NCBI GenBank assembly: GCA_947846985.1
Contig: CANTUZ010000002.1
Span: 130,782,889 to 130,846,888 of the forward strand
Source: Fratercula arctica
Taxonomy: Eukaryota; Chordata; Aves; Charadriiformes; Alcidae
Reading direction: 5' to 3'
Length of the DNA: 64,000 bases
Each line of letters opens with the position of its first letter. Position 1 is the stretch's first letter. The notes under the pieces are model-generated. The model worked only from the letters and a program-made list of their open reading frames with translations. It was not told the DNA's origin and made no database searches. The translations under genes were made by a program, and so were the position numbers. Shown one piece after another: positions 11,991 to 30,165 of this stretch.

Positions 11991-14900
11991 TCAATCAAAC
12001 CAAGACAAGATTATATCGAGAATACAAAAGAACATGTATACGTAGCTAAAAATTAAAAATACCCTAAATTTGCAAGATTTTTGCCCTGTTGAGATGTTAT
12101 TGTTGTTTTATGTTTTACTCCTTAGTGATAATGTAGCTTTTTCATCGATGGCTTGTTCCATTTTTATCTCTCTTAGTTCTGGATAGTAACAGGCACATTG
12201 TCACTTCCATCCCAGGACTTTCAAAGGGATAAATGGAGGCTAAGGGAAAGGTTTCACCTTATTCCTGATCTGCTGCAAGTGCGGCATCTGCAGAAGAGGG
12301 TCATCATGTGCTCGGCTGTCATATGCTTCCATTTCTTCTCATGTACAGGATTTGACAACTTTACAGTTGCTGCGGGATCTGTGGCTTTCAGCTTATCCAC
12401 AGCAACGCTAAACTACCAAAATAATTTTCCATCAGATCAGGAGAAGAATCTCTCCTGTTCTGCTGACACACAGTTGTGACAATTGCTGCAGGGGAAGAAG
12501 AAGGACATGTGGACAGGGAAAGGAGTAGAATTGCCTGTTTTAGTAATATGCCGTAATTATCAATTTGTAATTGTCAAGCCATGTTTTTTTGGCAACAGTA
12601 ACCCTTTAAGTCTTATAAATGCTGTAAAAATAAATACCTATAAAGATAAAAGCTATAAAAATTAAAATAATGAAGATTGTGTAGGACATATGCTTAATGA
12701 AATAGACAAATTTATTTAAAAGTGCAAGGTTATGTAATTATTAGTTCTTCCACATGAAAAGCATCCCTTTCCAGAGCCCATGTGAGCAGATTGATTACTG
12801 TCTCTATCAAATAGGTGGGTTCAGACTCTGCTCAGTGATAATAAATACCTTTATTATTGAAATATAACTATAATGTAGGTTTGTTGCTTTTTTTTAACCT
12901 GTGAACTGAAGGCTTCTCAGGTAAGCCCAAGAGGTATGTGAATACCTAGTTTTGTTATTAGGAATATTAGGAAGTGACTCTGACTTAATAACCAACGAAG
13001 AGAAGATACTGCTAAGGAATTTTCGAAATTAAGTAGCTGTTTGGTCTTAGAATCATATAATTGTCTAGGTTGGGTGGGACCTTTAAGATCATCTAGTCCA
13101 AACATCAACCTTGCACTGACAAAAACATCACTAAACCATGTCCCTCAGCACCACATTTACCCATCTTTTAACACCTTCCAGGGATGACGATTCCACCACT
13201 TCCCTGGGCAGCCTGTTCCAATGCTTGATAACCCTTTTGGTGAAGAAATTTTTCCTACTATCCAATCTAAACCTCCCCTGGCGCAACTTGAGGCCGTTTC
13301 CTCTTGTCCTATCGCCTGTTACTTGGGAGAAGAGACCAACCCCCACCTCGCTACACCCTCCTTTCAGGTAGCTGTAGAGCATGATAAGGTCTCCCTTCAG
13401 CCTCCTTTTCTCCAGACTGAACAACCCCAGCTCCCTCAGCTGATCCTCATAAGACTTGTGCTCCAGACCCCTCACCAGCTTCATTGCCCTTCTCTGGACC
13501 CGCTCCAGCACCTCAATGTCTTTCCTGTAGTGAAGAGCCCAAAACTGGACGCAATATTCGAGGTGCAGCCTCACCAGTGCTGAGTACAGGGGGAGACTAG
13601 CCTGGACTAGTCTTGCTAGTCTAGAAGCAAGATAAAACTGGTGGAGAAGAGGCTTCTCGGGAAACTTCTACAGCTGTGCAACAAACTATCACACCTCCTG
13701 AAGGATGAGAAGCAAATCCACCACATCCGCACACCAGACCATACTGCCGTCACCGGACCCTGCACACAAGTTAAAGACTTTGCAGAACTTTGTTTTGCAG
13801 GCCTGTACGCCAAGATGACACTGGTCCAGCCCGCTGGTTTGCTTTTGTTTATTTAGCGTCCCTCGCAAAAGACAAGACTTCACATGGGATATGACTACCA
13901 TCAAACAGAGCTATGTTAAGATAACGCAATGGATGAGCGGTTACTTGACTATTTCAGCTAAATATTTTCAGGCAGTTGTCTTGTTACGTCATAGTTGTTT
14001 ATCACAAGTCAAATATTTTTCGTTATTTAAGTGCTCTATGACAAATCTGAAAGCAGCTTAAATGTTAGTGCAATATTGATATATCATTTACGTGTTTCAA
14101 GTAGTTTGCTACAAATAATTCTGACTCAAATGGAGAGTCACTTCTGGAAAACATTATATGTCAATTTAGTATGGTAATGCGGGAAGATTTTTCCCTGTAT
14201 AAAATGCGAAATTAAATCCTTTGTGCCAAATGCGTTTAGATTCTGGATATTTTTCAGGCTTGGTGATACCAATCAAAGCTGAGAACTCTTTATTTAAGAG
14301 TGTATTAACCTGTATAAGAAGTATCCTGTTGTTTTACTACGGATAACATATAGTAACAAGAATTTATAGCAACCTAAGACACAAATTATGTATTACGTAT
14401 GGTTCTGTGTAGTAGTGATTTTGGAGATAAAGGTTTTCTATTAAATGCAAATAGGATACCAGTAGTATTTCTTTTTTTCATGGGAAGAAAAGCATTAGCT
14501 ACGAATTCTCACCTGAAAAGGCAGTTTTAAATTTGAATTAATGTTAAAGATTATTTGGTTTTAACTTCAAAGTAACTTCTGGTTGAGGAAAGAAATTGGC
14601 AACAAATAAAGAAGGAGCAGCATTAATCCATGCCTGTATTCCCAAAACACTCATCTCACGAAACTATCCTGAAAACCAATAACTGTAGCACTGTACAGTA
14701 AGATTTTAATTTATATAAAAACTCTCAAGTTGTTACTTTCACCAGTCTAAAACACAGAACATATTTCAGGGGCAATTTTAACTTAATTTTCCAATTCTAC
14801 CCTCAACAAGTCAGCCTACAAAACATTACATGATTAACACCTTGAAAACTGTCTGGGTATGTAAGCTCAATGGGATAAAACGTTGAAGTACTCCATTTGT

Positions 14901-17900
14901 CAAAGAACAATCACGATCCTGCATCTCCGATTCTCCTCCCACGTAGCGTGGGAGGAAAATCCTGCAAACATAAAATGGTAGCATGGCAATGACACAGAGA
15001 AATAGCTTTTCCTTTTTTTTTTTTATTTTTTTTTTTATTTATTTCTGTGACCTTTCTCCCGTAGAAGATTGCACCACAATCTACGTTTTAGATGTAGCAT
15101 ACTCAAAGCTTTATTTCCTGACACGCACCACTTGTTAAAACTTGAATTGATAAAAGCTCACCGTTCTTTTCTCTGTGGTGCCTCAGTGATGACGCTCAAA
15201 CAAGCTTCATGGGTGACTGATGATAACCACAAAATCTACTATGTGCTTTTTTTCTAGCTCTTCCAATCGTTGTGTGACACAGTGAGGTCACAGCATTGGT
15301 TTCTTCCCATAAAATTGCCACCTAATAAGCTACATTTAAAAAGAAAACCAACTCCAACCCAGTTTATTATTTGTCAAAAAATCCTTCAAAGTTGAGTTTT
15401 TCCATGGGAAAAACTACCTAACACCTCTTTTGCTAATAGCAAAGTTTTCGTCTGTCTTTAAAAAACAGCATAATAGTTTAATTTCCAAATGCACTCAATC
15501 TTGAAGTAATGAGTTCCTGCTATTTTTCTCTTATTCAGCTGTTGAAATTAAGTTTACACACAGCCTTCACCCTTAGTTTTCAGCTAGGAAAAACCTGCTA
15601 TTTCTCATTAGTACCTACACGCTAACATTGTGCTTTTCTTGACACTGTATTAGCTGTTACTCCCTTAAATTATACTGCAACATTTGAGACTTAAAAAAAA
15701 TAAATGAAACTGGGGACACAAAACATGGACTGAAAAGTTAACTTTCCTGTCCCGTTAATTTCCTTGTCCACTTTATCGATCACATAAACAAACAGATTTA
15801 GGCAGGTGTTGTGAAACCCCTTTCAAGGGGAAGAGTGAAAACAAGAAAGGGTGAAAAAACCAAACAGCCACTGCTGAAACTTATCCTGAGAAATATGATA
15901 TACAGTGATAAAACACAGCCAGAAGCAACCAATTTTCCACACTTACTAGCGTTACTTAAGAACTGCGTTTTAGACATGGTGTTCAAAGCAGCTGTGGAAT
16001 ACAACGGCGTGGTGAATCTTGATGGTGAATCCTCCTTTCTTCAACCGCAACACCAGAAAGGATTTCCATGCCTTGCGGGGCAGAGCTCTGATCGTTCTGG
16101 GTGCACAGACCATCTCATGTTGGGGACCAGCAGAGACTCCTTCAGCGGCTTCTAGTCAATGACACCCTGTAACCCAGCAGGACTTTCCTCATTGCTTACC
16201 GTTAGTAAAGAATTTGCAACTTTTTGTGGCCGAACCAGCAGCTCAGTGTGGAATGCAAGCCATCAGATACAGGACTAGTTTACTAAGTAAAAAGGGAGTA
16301 TTAGGGGACACATGAATTCTTCAAAATATCCTCTTCAAGGCTGTGCAATATCATCCTTTTTTAGTACTTGGTTACTTCTTTTATGAGAAAGCGAATACTC
16401 ACAATTTGGAGGAGCGCAAAAATACCTAAATGCTTGAAATCTAAGAAACTCATTAGAACCACAAAAAAAACCATGTTAATTTTATACATGCTATTTAACC
16501 CCTGTTACCCAAATACTAATTATTTTAGCACTTTGCTCACCCCATAGCCATGAAAACTATGATTCCACATACGAATACTTGCTCTGAAAAGTCAGAAATC
16601 AACAGAAACACAGGTTTACAAATTTTCAATTTTGAAATTTATTTAGAACTCAGGGGTTAAGCGTGGTTAAGTTTCCAATTGTCTGATAATAGCATACCCA
16701 TGTCACTATCATGGAAATTGCACTAATTCCCTCTGCCCCCCTCCCCCTTAGAAATCTGCAGGTTCGTTTTAACAGCCGGTGGTTTTGCAAATAGTGCGCT
16801 CTAGGACACTACTGCGGTTCCTGAGTGTTCAAAGCTACTGTATGATACATTAAGCTGAAGAAAAAAACCAACAAAATTATTACTCAGAACTAAACCAGCT
16901 CTTTTACCTTACTGCTGAAGTACAGAATCATAAAATGCAAGGTATTTTAGCAGGAGATTGTTTTGGAATGCTTAAAAAGGGGGGGAAGAAAAAAAAACAC
17001 TCCACCTTTTTAAAAAATTACGTCCTTTTTACTGAAATTTTAAACTAAATAATTTTTAACTTCAAGTCATTAACCTAAAGACTTTTTAAAATGGCCAAAG
17101 AACTTAAGACTCGCTCAGACTGAAATGTAGTTGGGACTAAAATATCCATGTCGGTATTCCTTGACCTTTTAGGGTATTCCTAGTGGCTGTAACAAAAGCA
17201 GCATAACAGGGTATCTCTGGTTTGTGTTTATCATTTTAGTGCTCTTCAAAATGAGTTACAAACAGCACTGACCAGAGTGCCTAAACATAGGATTTCAGAC
17301 AATCGCCTCGCAATGCACTTCAGCTTTATCGTGCAAAACCAGTCTAGTCATCAACATCCCCACATTAAACACAATAAATTGTGCCGAAGTACGTGATGTG
17401 AATAAATGTTGGCTAATCTATCACCACATGGACAAATGTCAGCTCGTCTACTAAGCATTGTTCAAGCCCAGAGTAAAATTTCATTTGTCAGAACTGAACT
17501 CCTCCGTGGGCAGACTGCATAGTCTATGTAAGTTACTAGTTTTTTGTCCATAAAAACCTCTTCAAAGTCGTATTTACATTGGCAAACAAGTTTAGAGGAG
17601 AGTTTCAGCCCTCTAAATTCACCGCTCGTTAATACATCAATAAAGAGGTCCTACCACCTGTCGGTGGGCTTTTTCCATGAAAGACCACAACCACTTCTTG
17701 ATCAAAACAAAGCTGAAACAGTGGCAGCTGATGAAAATGCTAACTACATTGTTCTTGCATCATTTTTTATGATGCATTAGATTTATTTTCATTTACAGAT
17801 GATTTTGGCAGAAGGGTTCTTCAGGCTGCAGCTGAACAGAAAGCAACTTCTGGTCTCAAGTTTAATTTTTTTTTTTTTTCCTTTATGGAAACTTATTTTG

Positions 17901-19082
17901 AACAAAGAACTGATAGTATAGGCAACTACCAGCAGGAGGAACTACCAAGCGATGATGTGTTCCACTCCAGTACTATGTCAGCGGCTTGCCAATCCTTTTC
18001 CCCTAAAATATTTGTAAAAACATTGGAAATACCTATGAAAGTTATAAAAACAGCTCCTTAAACATCTGCTTAATGCCCTTTCCTTCAAATATAAAAGACC
18101 TCCACGTTTCAGGGTCTTTTTCTGGGGATACAAGGGAGAGGTCGAGGAAGAGGTAAAAGATAGGACGACTGCTATCTTTTCAGTTCCTATGTTACAAAAC
18201 TTAAATGACTACTACTCTAAAGATTAAATACAGACTTTACATAACCAATCACAACAATGGAAATAAACCATAACTGAAACCATATAAAATCCATTATCAG
18301 GTCAAGTGACAGTACATTAAGAATAATCTTATATGTTATACAGAAGATAATATACACAGATTGTAACACTTATTTTTCCCCTTAAAAGCCACTGTCAGTA
18401 GGATCAGTGTCTTATGTACAGACAAGTGACTTGAATATTTGTAATTACTAATGGGAAAAATTTCGGTTTTAAAAGAAAAATGTACCAAGAACACCTTTAC
18501 GCATATCTATACTGTGATTTAAATTAAAAGCCTTAAGCATTCTCCTACGTACTCCACTTTCAACCTAAACGGAGTATCACTGTCAGGATATAAACCTTAG
18601 AGAGGGCACTTCTAATCTAGTTAGTATAACTATGCTAAAGGACAGCTATCTTACAAAGGAGATTAAGGTCAGATGTTTAGAAACTTTAACAATAAGAGAA
18701 AGTTAGAAACCCTAAACAGCTACTCATCTTTAATGATAATTACCTTTTAGAGAGCATTAGACTAAACTCCAGTATTTTCTATGGTCATTGTATGAAAACA
18801 AAGTTCTACCACACCTAAAGGATAAGGCATAGCCATCTACTAATTGGCATATTTGTTTATTTGTCTCAGTTTGTGAAAAGGTCCTTATTTGTGTAAGCAG
18901 CAAAACAAACTTCAACTGAATGATTGCTATATGCAAAAGGACTGAAGGCAATTGCCTCTGCAGTGAACTTTACAGTTCTCAACAGCACACACGCAACATG
19001 CTATCTGAAAAAAGTTACTAACTGAACTACATGTATTAAATACTGAAAAAAGTTTTACATTTTTTATTATAATTTATTTTAT
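11991..19082. other. Intergenic and probable ELOC 3' UTR; no other gene seen
   Basis: Apart from the CR1 at 13049-13595, this is AT-rich DNA without a recognisable gene. The ELOC 3' UTR must begin at 19082 and run leftward. AATAAA (read as TTTATT on the plus strand) occurs at 19078-19083, 19073-19078 and 19063-19068, almost on top of the stop codon, and again farther left, so the true cleavage site cannot be fixed. A T-rich tract lies at about 15010-15050. Confidence 0.5.
13049..13595 (-). mobile_element. CR1 LINE fragment with open ORF2 C-terminus
   Basis: A 5'-truncated CR1 on the minus strand. The plus-strand left edge is the 3' tail (AGAATCATATAATTGTCTAGG). Reading leftward on the minus strand, 13574-13131 is an uninterrupted 147-codon frame holding the C-terminus of the CR1 reverse-transcriptase ORF2. 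Recognisable stretches are [35 protein letters not shown] and [12 protein letters not shown]. The lack of stops suggests a fairly young copy. The endonuclease and polymerase core are missing, so it is not autonomous. Confidence 0.93.
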
Positions 19083-23453
<4,371 letters not shown>

Positions 23454-23457
<4 letters not shown>

Positions 23458-23515
23458 TCTCTTCTTATAAAAAAAATTTGTTTCTTTTCAACACCAGCTT
23501 TTGCAGTAGGAGCGT
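23454..23515 (-). CDS. ELOC: ELOC exon carrying the start codon (5' UTR plus 4 coding bases)
   Basis: A 62-nt exon between acceptor TTTCAG (at 23516-23521) and donor GTAAG (23449-23453). It ends with ATGG, so the start codon and one base of codon 2 are its only coding content. The next exon begins ATGGAGAAG, and the junction reads ATG GAT GGA GAA (MDGE). The rest of the exon is 5' UTR. Confidence 0.92.
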
Positions 23516-23959
23516 CTGAAAAAACACAAGTAGCAATATTTTCAGTCAGTAGTACAATTTCTTAAGTCAGCTTTAGTTACTAGCCTTTATGTTATCATAA
23601 ACACCCTTCAGAAAAGAATACGGTAATACACAGCGTGCAATGTTGATGAGCATTATGTTTTGAAAACTTTATGTTTAGAAACTTATCTTTGCTATTCAGA
23701 GATCCCTACCATATTCAACAATCTAAATTTTAGCTTACTTTGTAAAGATGTTGCTCCCCATAGCTTTTAAAAGACCCTTGACTAGGAAGCCAGGGTTAGT
23801 TCAAAGACCTTGTAACTTTTACCACTACGGGCACCATCCATGCAATAGTATTGGGGAAGTAAAGAAAGCAAGTTTTGCCACATTGCAAAAGGCACTCAAG
23901 AGACTGAATGGCTTGTCTACAGAAAAAAATTTAAAAGTCAGAGAACAGTTCACTATGCT

Positions 23960-24475
23960 TTGAATAGAGGAGTGGTTGTCCTGCCATTCAGAGGGACCTT
24001 AACAAGCCGGAGAAAGGGTCCACCAGGAAACGTATGAATTTCATCAAAGGGAAATGCAAACTCCTGCACCTTGTGAAGAATTACCCCAGGCACCAGTACC
24101 AGTTGGAGGCCAACCAGCTGGAAAGCAGTTTTGCAGAAAGAGACCTGGGGGTGCTGTTGGACACCAAGTTGAACATGAGGCAGCAATGTGCCCTTGCAGC
24201 AATGGCAGCCAACAGCACCCTGGCCTGTGTTAGGAGAAGTGTTGCCAGCAGATCAAGGCAGGTGATCCTGCCCCTCCGCTCAGCACTAGTGGGACACATC
24301 TGGAGTGCTGGGTCCAGCTCTGGGCTCCCCAGTACACGCCAGACTGAATTGAGTCTTGCAAAGGTGGCTGAGGGACTGGAGCACCTGTCATATGAGAAGT
24401 AGCTGAGACAACTGGGGCCGTTTAGGCTGGAGAAGAGAAGGCTCAAGGATCAGTCTAATCAGCATGAACTAAATA
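23960..24475 (+). mobile_element. CR1 LINE, internal ORF2 fragment (in ELOC intron)
   Basis: Plus-strand frame at 24034-24402 with CR1 ORF2 landmarks: NFIKGKCKLLHL, ERDLGVLLDTKL, SVASRSRQVILPL and GLEHLSYEK. It begins near AGAGGGACCTTAACAAGCC, lacks the 5' part, and breaks off after the GLEHLSYE region without the usual CR1 3' tail, so it is truncated at both ends. It lies antisense inside the intron between ELOC exons 1 and 2. Confidence 0.9.
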
Positions 24476-26810
24476 CCTGGTCCCCAACCTGTCCTTCCCA
24501 GAAGATTGACAGTTCCTGATACAGCCACCAATGTCACCTAGATAATCTACTTCAGACATTTAATGCAGGTATTCACACGGTAAGTTAACCAAGAGCTTCC
24601 ATAGTTTATAAACTGACATCCAGATCACTGCATACATATTTTGCCATGTAAACGAAACCAAAGAGTTAGAGAAATGGAAGCACATATTTCCAAAATGAAT
24701 CCAGTATGTTCAGATACAACATATATTTCTTTACGCTGAACTGCATCTCTGCTGGGGTAAAGAAAACTTTGGAAGAGAAATTCCACCCACCCACCTGCTG
24801 TCCTAAAATTCCTTTCATGTCAATAGCTACTCTCCAAACATTAACCCGTACAAATCAATGAACTACTGTTGTGTACCCACAGGTTCAGGAAAACAGCACC
24901 AGTGATTCTGGGTGGTTTCCCAGTTGATATCCAGGGTTGGTGGCAGCAAAGAGACTTAAGAATTCTGACAATCCATGGTGCTGCTCTGAAAACCAAGAGC
25001 AACAGCAGAGGCAGGAACTGCAATTCTTCATTACAGAACGACCCCAGAGTGGGACGTGTGAAAAAAGAGAACAGAGACCACTCCCCCTCCCCTCTCTCCT
25101 ATGTTTCTGGTAAAAGCTTAGGAAAAAAACGTAAGGAAGTTGAGGAGGGAGCTGCAATATTTGGAGGAAGTTTTACAGATATCTCTCCATCTCTTCAGAA
25201 GATGAAGCTCTTTGCTATTGCCAATAGCCTCACTTCTCAACAGCACTTTTGTGCTGATTTGTTCTATCTCCCATTTTTCGTAACTACAAATATGAAACAG
25301 TCTGAATGTTTCCTCAAGCTTTTACAAGAAGGCACTTTGTTATGTACACCTAATGAAACTACACATGCATAACCAATGGTTTTTAGTTGTCGGTTGAGAA
25401 CTAAGCAAAAACCATCCTCCACTTACACTGTTGTCTTTGAAAATTATCCTAACTTCACAGAAGTATCTTATAAAATATTTTCCTTCCCCACTGGTATAAG
25501 GAACATCTTCACCTGTACTCTTGCAGACGAAAAGTTCCTGAATATAAGGCACATTCAAAAATGCCCTTTGAGAGTTAATTTGCGTATGCTGTCATAGAGA
25601 TACATTTATATGGAGTGCTAAATGCCTTTGTCATTTTCAATAATTCCAGGAACTCATCTAAGGAAATTCATTTGGGTGCTGGAACAGTTGCAGCACAAAA
25701 CTGACAGGATCTTTCACCCTATTTCAACAGTTTTTGTAAATGGAAATCAAGTATGTGTTGCTCAGAAACTGAAAGGATACCTTACATTATTACTTCTACT
25801 TTGCAGAAGACGATCACTTGTGCTACCTCTGTCTCTAGCCACAAAGTCCTTCTCTACATTCCAGAAGAGTAGTGAAACTTCTTATGAATTATAAATAGTA
25901 ATTATTTAAAAAACACAGAATAAGTTATACCATTTTGTGGAGGTACTGGTGACAATAAAATGTGCCTTGATTTCCAATATAAATAATGCCACTAAATACA
26001 GGAATAAAGATAGGCTAGTTAGTGGGAATTGAAATATATTAACACCTTGAAAGGTAAAAGTGTAATGTGAGGAGACTAATATATTGAAGCTGGGGAACTG
26101 AAAAAGTGTCTACCCCAAAACATTAGAGCTGCCCCAAAAAATTGCAATAAGAATTTTAATAAGATCAAATCAATTGTTCTATCATATGATTAGAGAGAAA
26201 AAAAATGCAGTAGCTAACACTTAAGGAAGAAAAAAAGATCAGGTTCAGTGGTCTGAGTTCAATTGTTTTAAACAGGAAAACAGGATAAAAGTGCAGTAAG
26301 CATTAGCAGATTTAGGACATGCTGGACTAATCCAATACCTAAAAAATGAATCAGTCATTTCCTTGAAAAAAGGAAACTCAAACAAGATGCAATCTGGACT
26401 CAGTATATCATCTGAAGTTAAGTAAGTGTGATATGAGGGTAATCTTAAAATGAGAATACAGTATGATGTTGCAAACATGAATCAACTGGACTAGAAAAGA
26501 ACTACTAATCCCTCCAAAAACTATGTCGAATGTTTCGGTGTTTTTTAACAATGCTGTCAGAAAATAATAGGTAGATTTATATGAGACAGAAGTAGAAAGC
26601 ACTGCAACAAAAGGGGAACAGAGTATCACACACACAAGTGACGTATCTTGAAAAATGGCGTACCAAAAGCCACGTGAAAAGAAATAATATGAAATGCAAG
26701 ATTCGTGCACGTAGGGACCAATACAAGCTTTTTTCATGTAATCAGGGCTTGTTATTTGGGAGTATAGTCATTCTGTGGCCAACTATAAACTGATGAAGCT
26801 CTATAGAGGC

Positions 26811-26837
26811 AAAAAAAAAAAAAAAAAAAAAAAAAAG
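26811..26837. repeat. Poly(A) tract
   Basis: An uninterrupted run of about 26 A bases in the ELOC upstream intron. No recognisable retrocopy lies next to it. Confidence 0.9.
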
Positions 26838-29800
26838 AATACCACATACAATTCTGAGTTCCTGTCAAGAATTTCTAATTACAAGAACTACAGAAAGGAG
26901 CTACTGGTATGACCAAAGAGCCTGCTGTATAAAAGAAAAATTAGTCTTGCTTACTCAGCTTAGCAAAATAAAACTGGAACGACGATAAGTATAACAATTC
27001 ATTAAAAGGATAAACATCAAAGGGGGAGAAGTATGCCAGTGTCAGTCCTCAGTTTAAATCCAATAAATGAACATAAACTGAAAAAAAGAATAAAATTTAT
27101 ACTGCTATTCCAGAATCCAAGTTTGGTTCCAAATATAGAACAAAGCTAACATTCTACTGCCAAAAGTAAAACATGCAGAAAGTCTACCTGCTTTTAAGGA
27201 AAAGACATCATAGTTGTATTCTATGATACTTTTGACATGTAAGCAAGGGATACAGTTTGGTTTCACTCAGTTTCTATTCTGATATAACAGTGTGTCATTT
27301 CCGAAAAAAAAACATAATCGTGAATACTATTAGGAGTACAGATTTAGTCCCGACAAAATATGAACAGCAGAGCACACAGAAAAATCATAGAGGCAATGCA
27401 ACCAAAGAGGAGAGAAGGAAAGAAAACCAAGAAACCTGGGAAACCGGTTATTAAATAAGTATTAAATAATAGGTTAGAAACAGGAAAGTCAAGTGACCTG
27501 GTATGTTTTCTCATCAGAAATTCTTTTCTTACAATGTATTTTCCAATACACTATTTATTACAAAATGTGTTACTATATTTACCTTCTGTGTAATGAAAAC
27601 AATATAAATGACAACATGAAGAAAGAGACTCAGTGAGATTTCTGAAGATACCTGGTAACTACCCATTACTTTTCCCCATTTCATAGCTGCCCCTGTCTGA
27701 CTTCACCAAGACTACACCAATGCAGCAGTAGGGAAGAGAGCAATCCAAGTTTTATGAACATTCAAATATTTGTCTTTTTTATTATATATCTCTGACCTGA
27801 CTATTTCAGACTCCTGCAGAGAACCACTAATTTTTTTTGAAGTACATTCATGATTCCATTTCTCCTTCAAGAAGCTTATGTGGCATTACCAATTAGGTAG
27901 CTCAGCTCCCTGTCTTAACAACTGTAAGAAGAAATGCTATGGTGTATTGAGTTTAGTTTGATCTGTTTCCTGCTTCTCTTGAGCATCAAATGCAAGAAAA
28001 AAAAAAAAAAAGTGACGCATGTCCGTGACCTCACCTCACTCCCAAAGCTGTGTGCTCATCTCCCAAGCTTCCCAGAATTTCCACAATATCATTTCCTTGT
28101 ATATCTTGTATGTTGATGAGACCGGAATAGAGTTGAAGGACATACGCTAATTTAACTGAATACATGCAACCACTGTACAGATTCTAGAACCCCATTGCTT
28201 TATTCTGGTTAGCACAATAAAATTAAATCTATGCAAACATTTCAAGCACTCAGATTCTTTGATCTCACACAAAACTCTTTAAAATCTCAGATTCTGGTCT
28301 AAGGAAACTCAAACAGCTCCCAACTCATTAGTTGCACAACGCACACACAGCTTTTGTATGCTTCAGCTGGTGACATTTCTGTGTTTTACACTATCAGTTC
28401 TTTGAAAATGTGGGGCGAATAACACAAATGCTTCCACACTTCCTAGGTTAGTTTAGAAGTCAAATGTGACATTTTCTGGGTGTCATTTGTATACTAATTC
28501 ATCAATAAACAAAGGCTGTTGTGTGTTAAAACAGCAGCCTCCTACTGTTCAATCCTAAACTCTAGTCCTGTTCTTGATCCTATACAATAACTTGTTTAAA
28601 AATACTGCTCTTCAGTTTAGTATTTGTTGTTCAGTATGCATCAAAAGATAATTACTGTAATTGAAGCAGATTTAGAAAAAAATGAGGGGAAAACTGGTAG
28701 GGCACGATTTCCAAATCAGCTGATTCACCATTCCATACTCGCGGGCACTAAGTGTGACAGAAAGGTATAATACAGGTGAATGCTAGTTAAGATACACAAG
28801 AGATGAGGTAGGATACTGTGTATAGAGCGTCAAAGATCTTACATAAGACGTTCTTTTTCTACCTAAGGAAACTTTCCTTTTCAGTAATTCCCAAGAAAGT
28901 TTTAAGAGAGGGGTGGGAGGGAAGAAAAAAGGGCAGAGGGTGTTACTGTTTTCTTCCTAACATACCATAAAAGCCCTGTACTGTACACCTATTGCCATTA
29001 GGGGAAAAAAAAGCTGCTAGCATATTGCAAAATTTTATAGGGCATGGATTTCTGCCCTCTTGTTATGAGCATTCATCAAAAACTACTGTTATGCAAACTA
29101 CCCCATAATGAAGACAATTTAAATTCTGAAAATTTCTAGGTGCAAGAGAACTTGTCAAAATATATCAAAATTCCTTTATTTTAATCTGACAAAACCCATA
29201 CTTTTATGACAAAACTTAAGCGTTTCTTATAATATACACTGAGAATTGCAAAAACCCAGTAAAACATCTGAAGCTAAGTATACCTTTTAAAGATATTAAT
29301 TTATCCCCACACAAAACATACGGGACAGAAGCATGAACACAAATGTATCAGAAAAACAAATATGAGGCTGGGAGATAGAAGGTATCTCAGAAAATCAACT
29401 GGAACTCCTCACCATACCAGTGTTGAGTCTTCACATTAAGACTACATGAAACTACCTACATCTGTTCATCACCCATTGTAGTATAAAAAAAAAAGAAATA
29501 TCAAATTGTTTTTCTCTGATACAACAAGAAAAAAATTAAATGCTGAAAGTTTCTGAAGGCTATCTTAAAACTCCCAATGTTGTGGGAAATATTAGCAAAA
29601 ATTCTACTGACAGAACTTAAGCACATTAAAAGGCTGATCTCAAGGTACAAGGTGTGCACTACATGTACAAAGATGGTAGATGATATATTATAGAAAAACT
29701 AATTAGCACTTACTCCCCTTCTAGGTAACTCCTCAGTTAATAAATATTATTTCTCTCTCAACAATATTTTTTTGTCCTTAGTATAGTAAAAGGACGAAAT

Positions 29801-30128
29801 TGGAGCACGTAAGGGATTATTCAGAAATAAGTGCACAACGTGATTCTTATCCTAAAGGCCTCTCACTTGTGTATTTATCTATGTTTTTCTGGCTTGCTTC
29901 TGAATTGAACTTTTGCAAGTGATCTTCAGCAAACCCAAGTAAACAAATGGCCTATGACTATCTAAGTCTCCCTACAGTACAAGGCTTAACTCACAATCTA
30001 CAGTACTAAGGATCTTCAATAAAGTTCCTGCACATAATATTACATGGTGTAAAGATTAAACTGGCCGTCAAAGTCAACTGGTAGCATCACCATTTTTATA
30101 CACACATCTGAAGCCATGAATAACTTAC

Positions 30129-30165
30129 CAATGCTCACGTCCCCTTACACTAAAGCAGAATCTTC
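30129..30165 (-). other. ELOC: Candidate alternative 5' UTR exon of ELOC
   Basis: On the minus strand, a pyrimidine-rich acceptor (CTACCTATTCCTCATAG) is followed by 37 nt and then a very strong donor, TTG then GTAAGT (30123-30128). The position, 650 bp downstream of the putative first exon, would suit an optional second 5' UTR exon. Alternatively the donor at 30129 could end a long form of exon 1. The call rests on splice-site consensus only. Confidence 0.35.

Noticed and set aside
13138..13583. Plus-strand frames over the CR1 copy
   Set aside because: They are the antisense of the CR1 ORF2 frame. The minus strand carries the recognisable reverse-transcriptase end.
15000..15052. T-rich tract as the poly(A) tail of a retrocopy on the minus strand
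   Set aside because: No coding remnant or target-site duplication beside it. It reads as a simple repeat.
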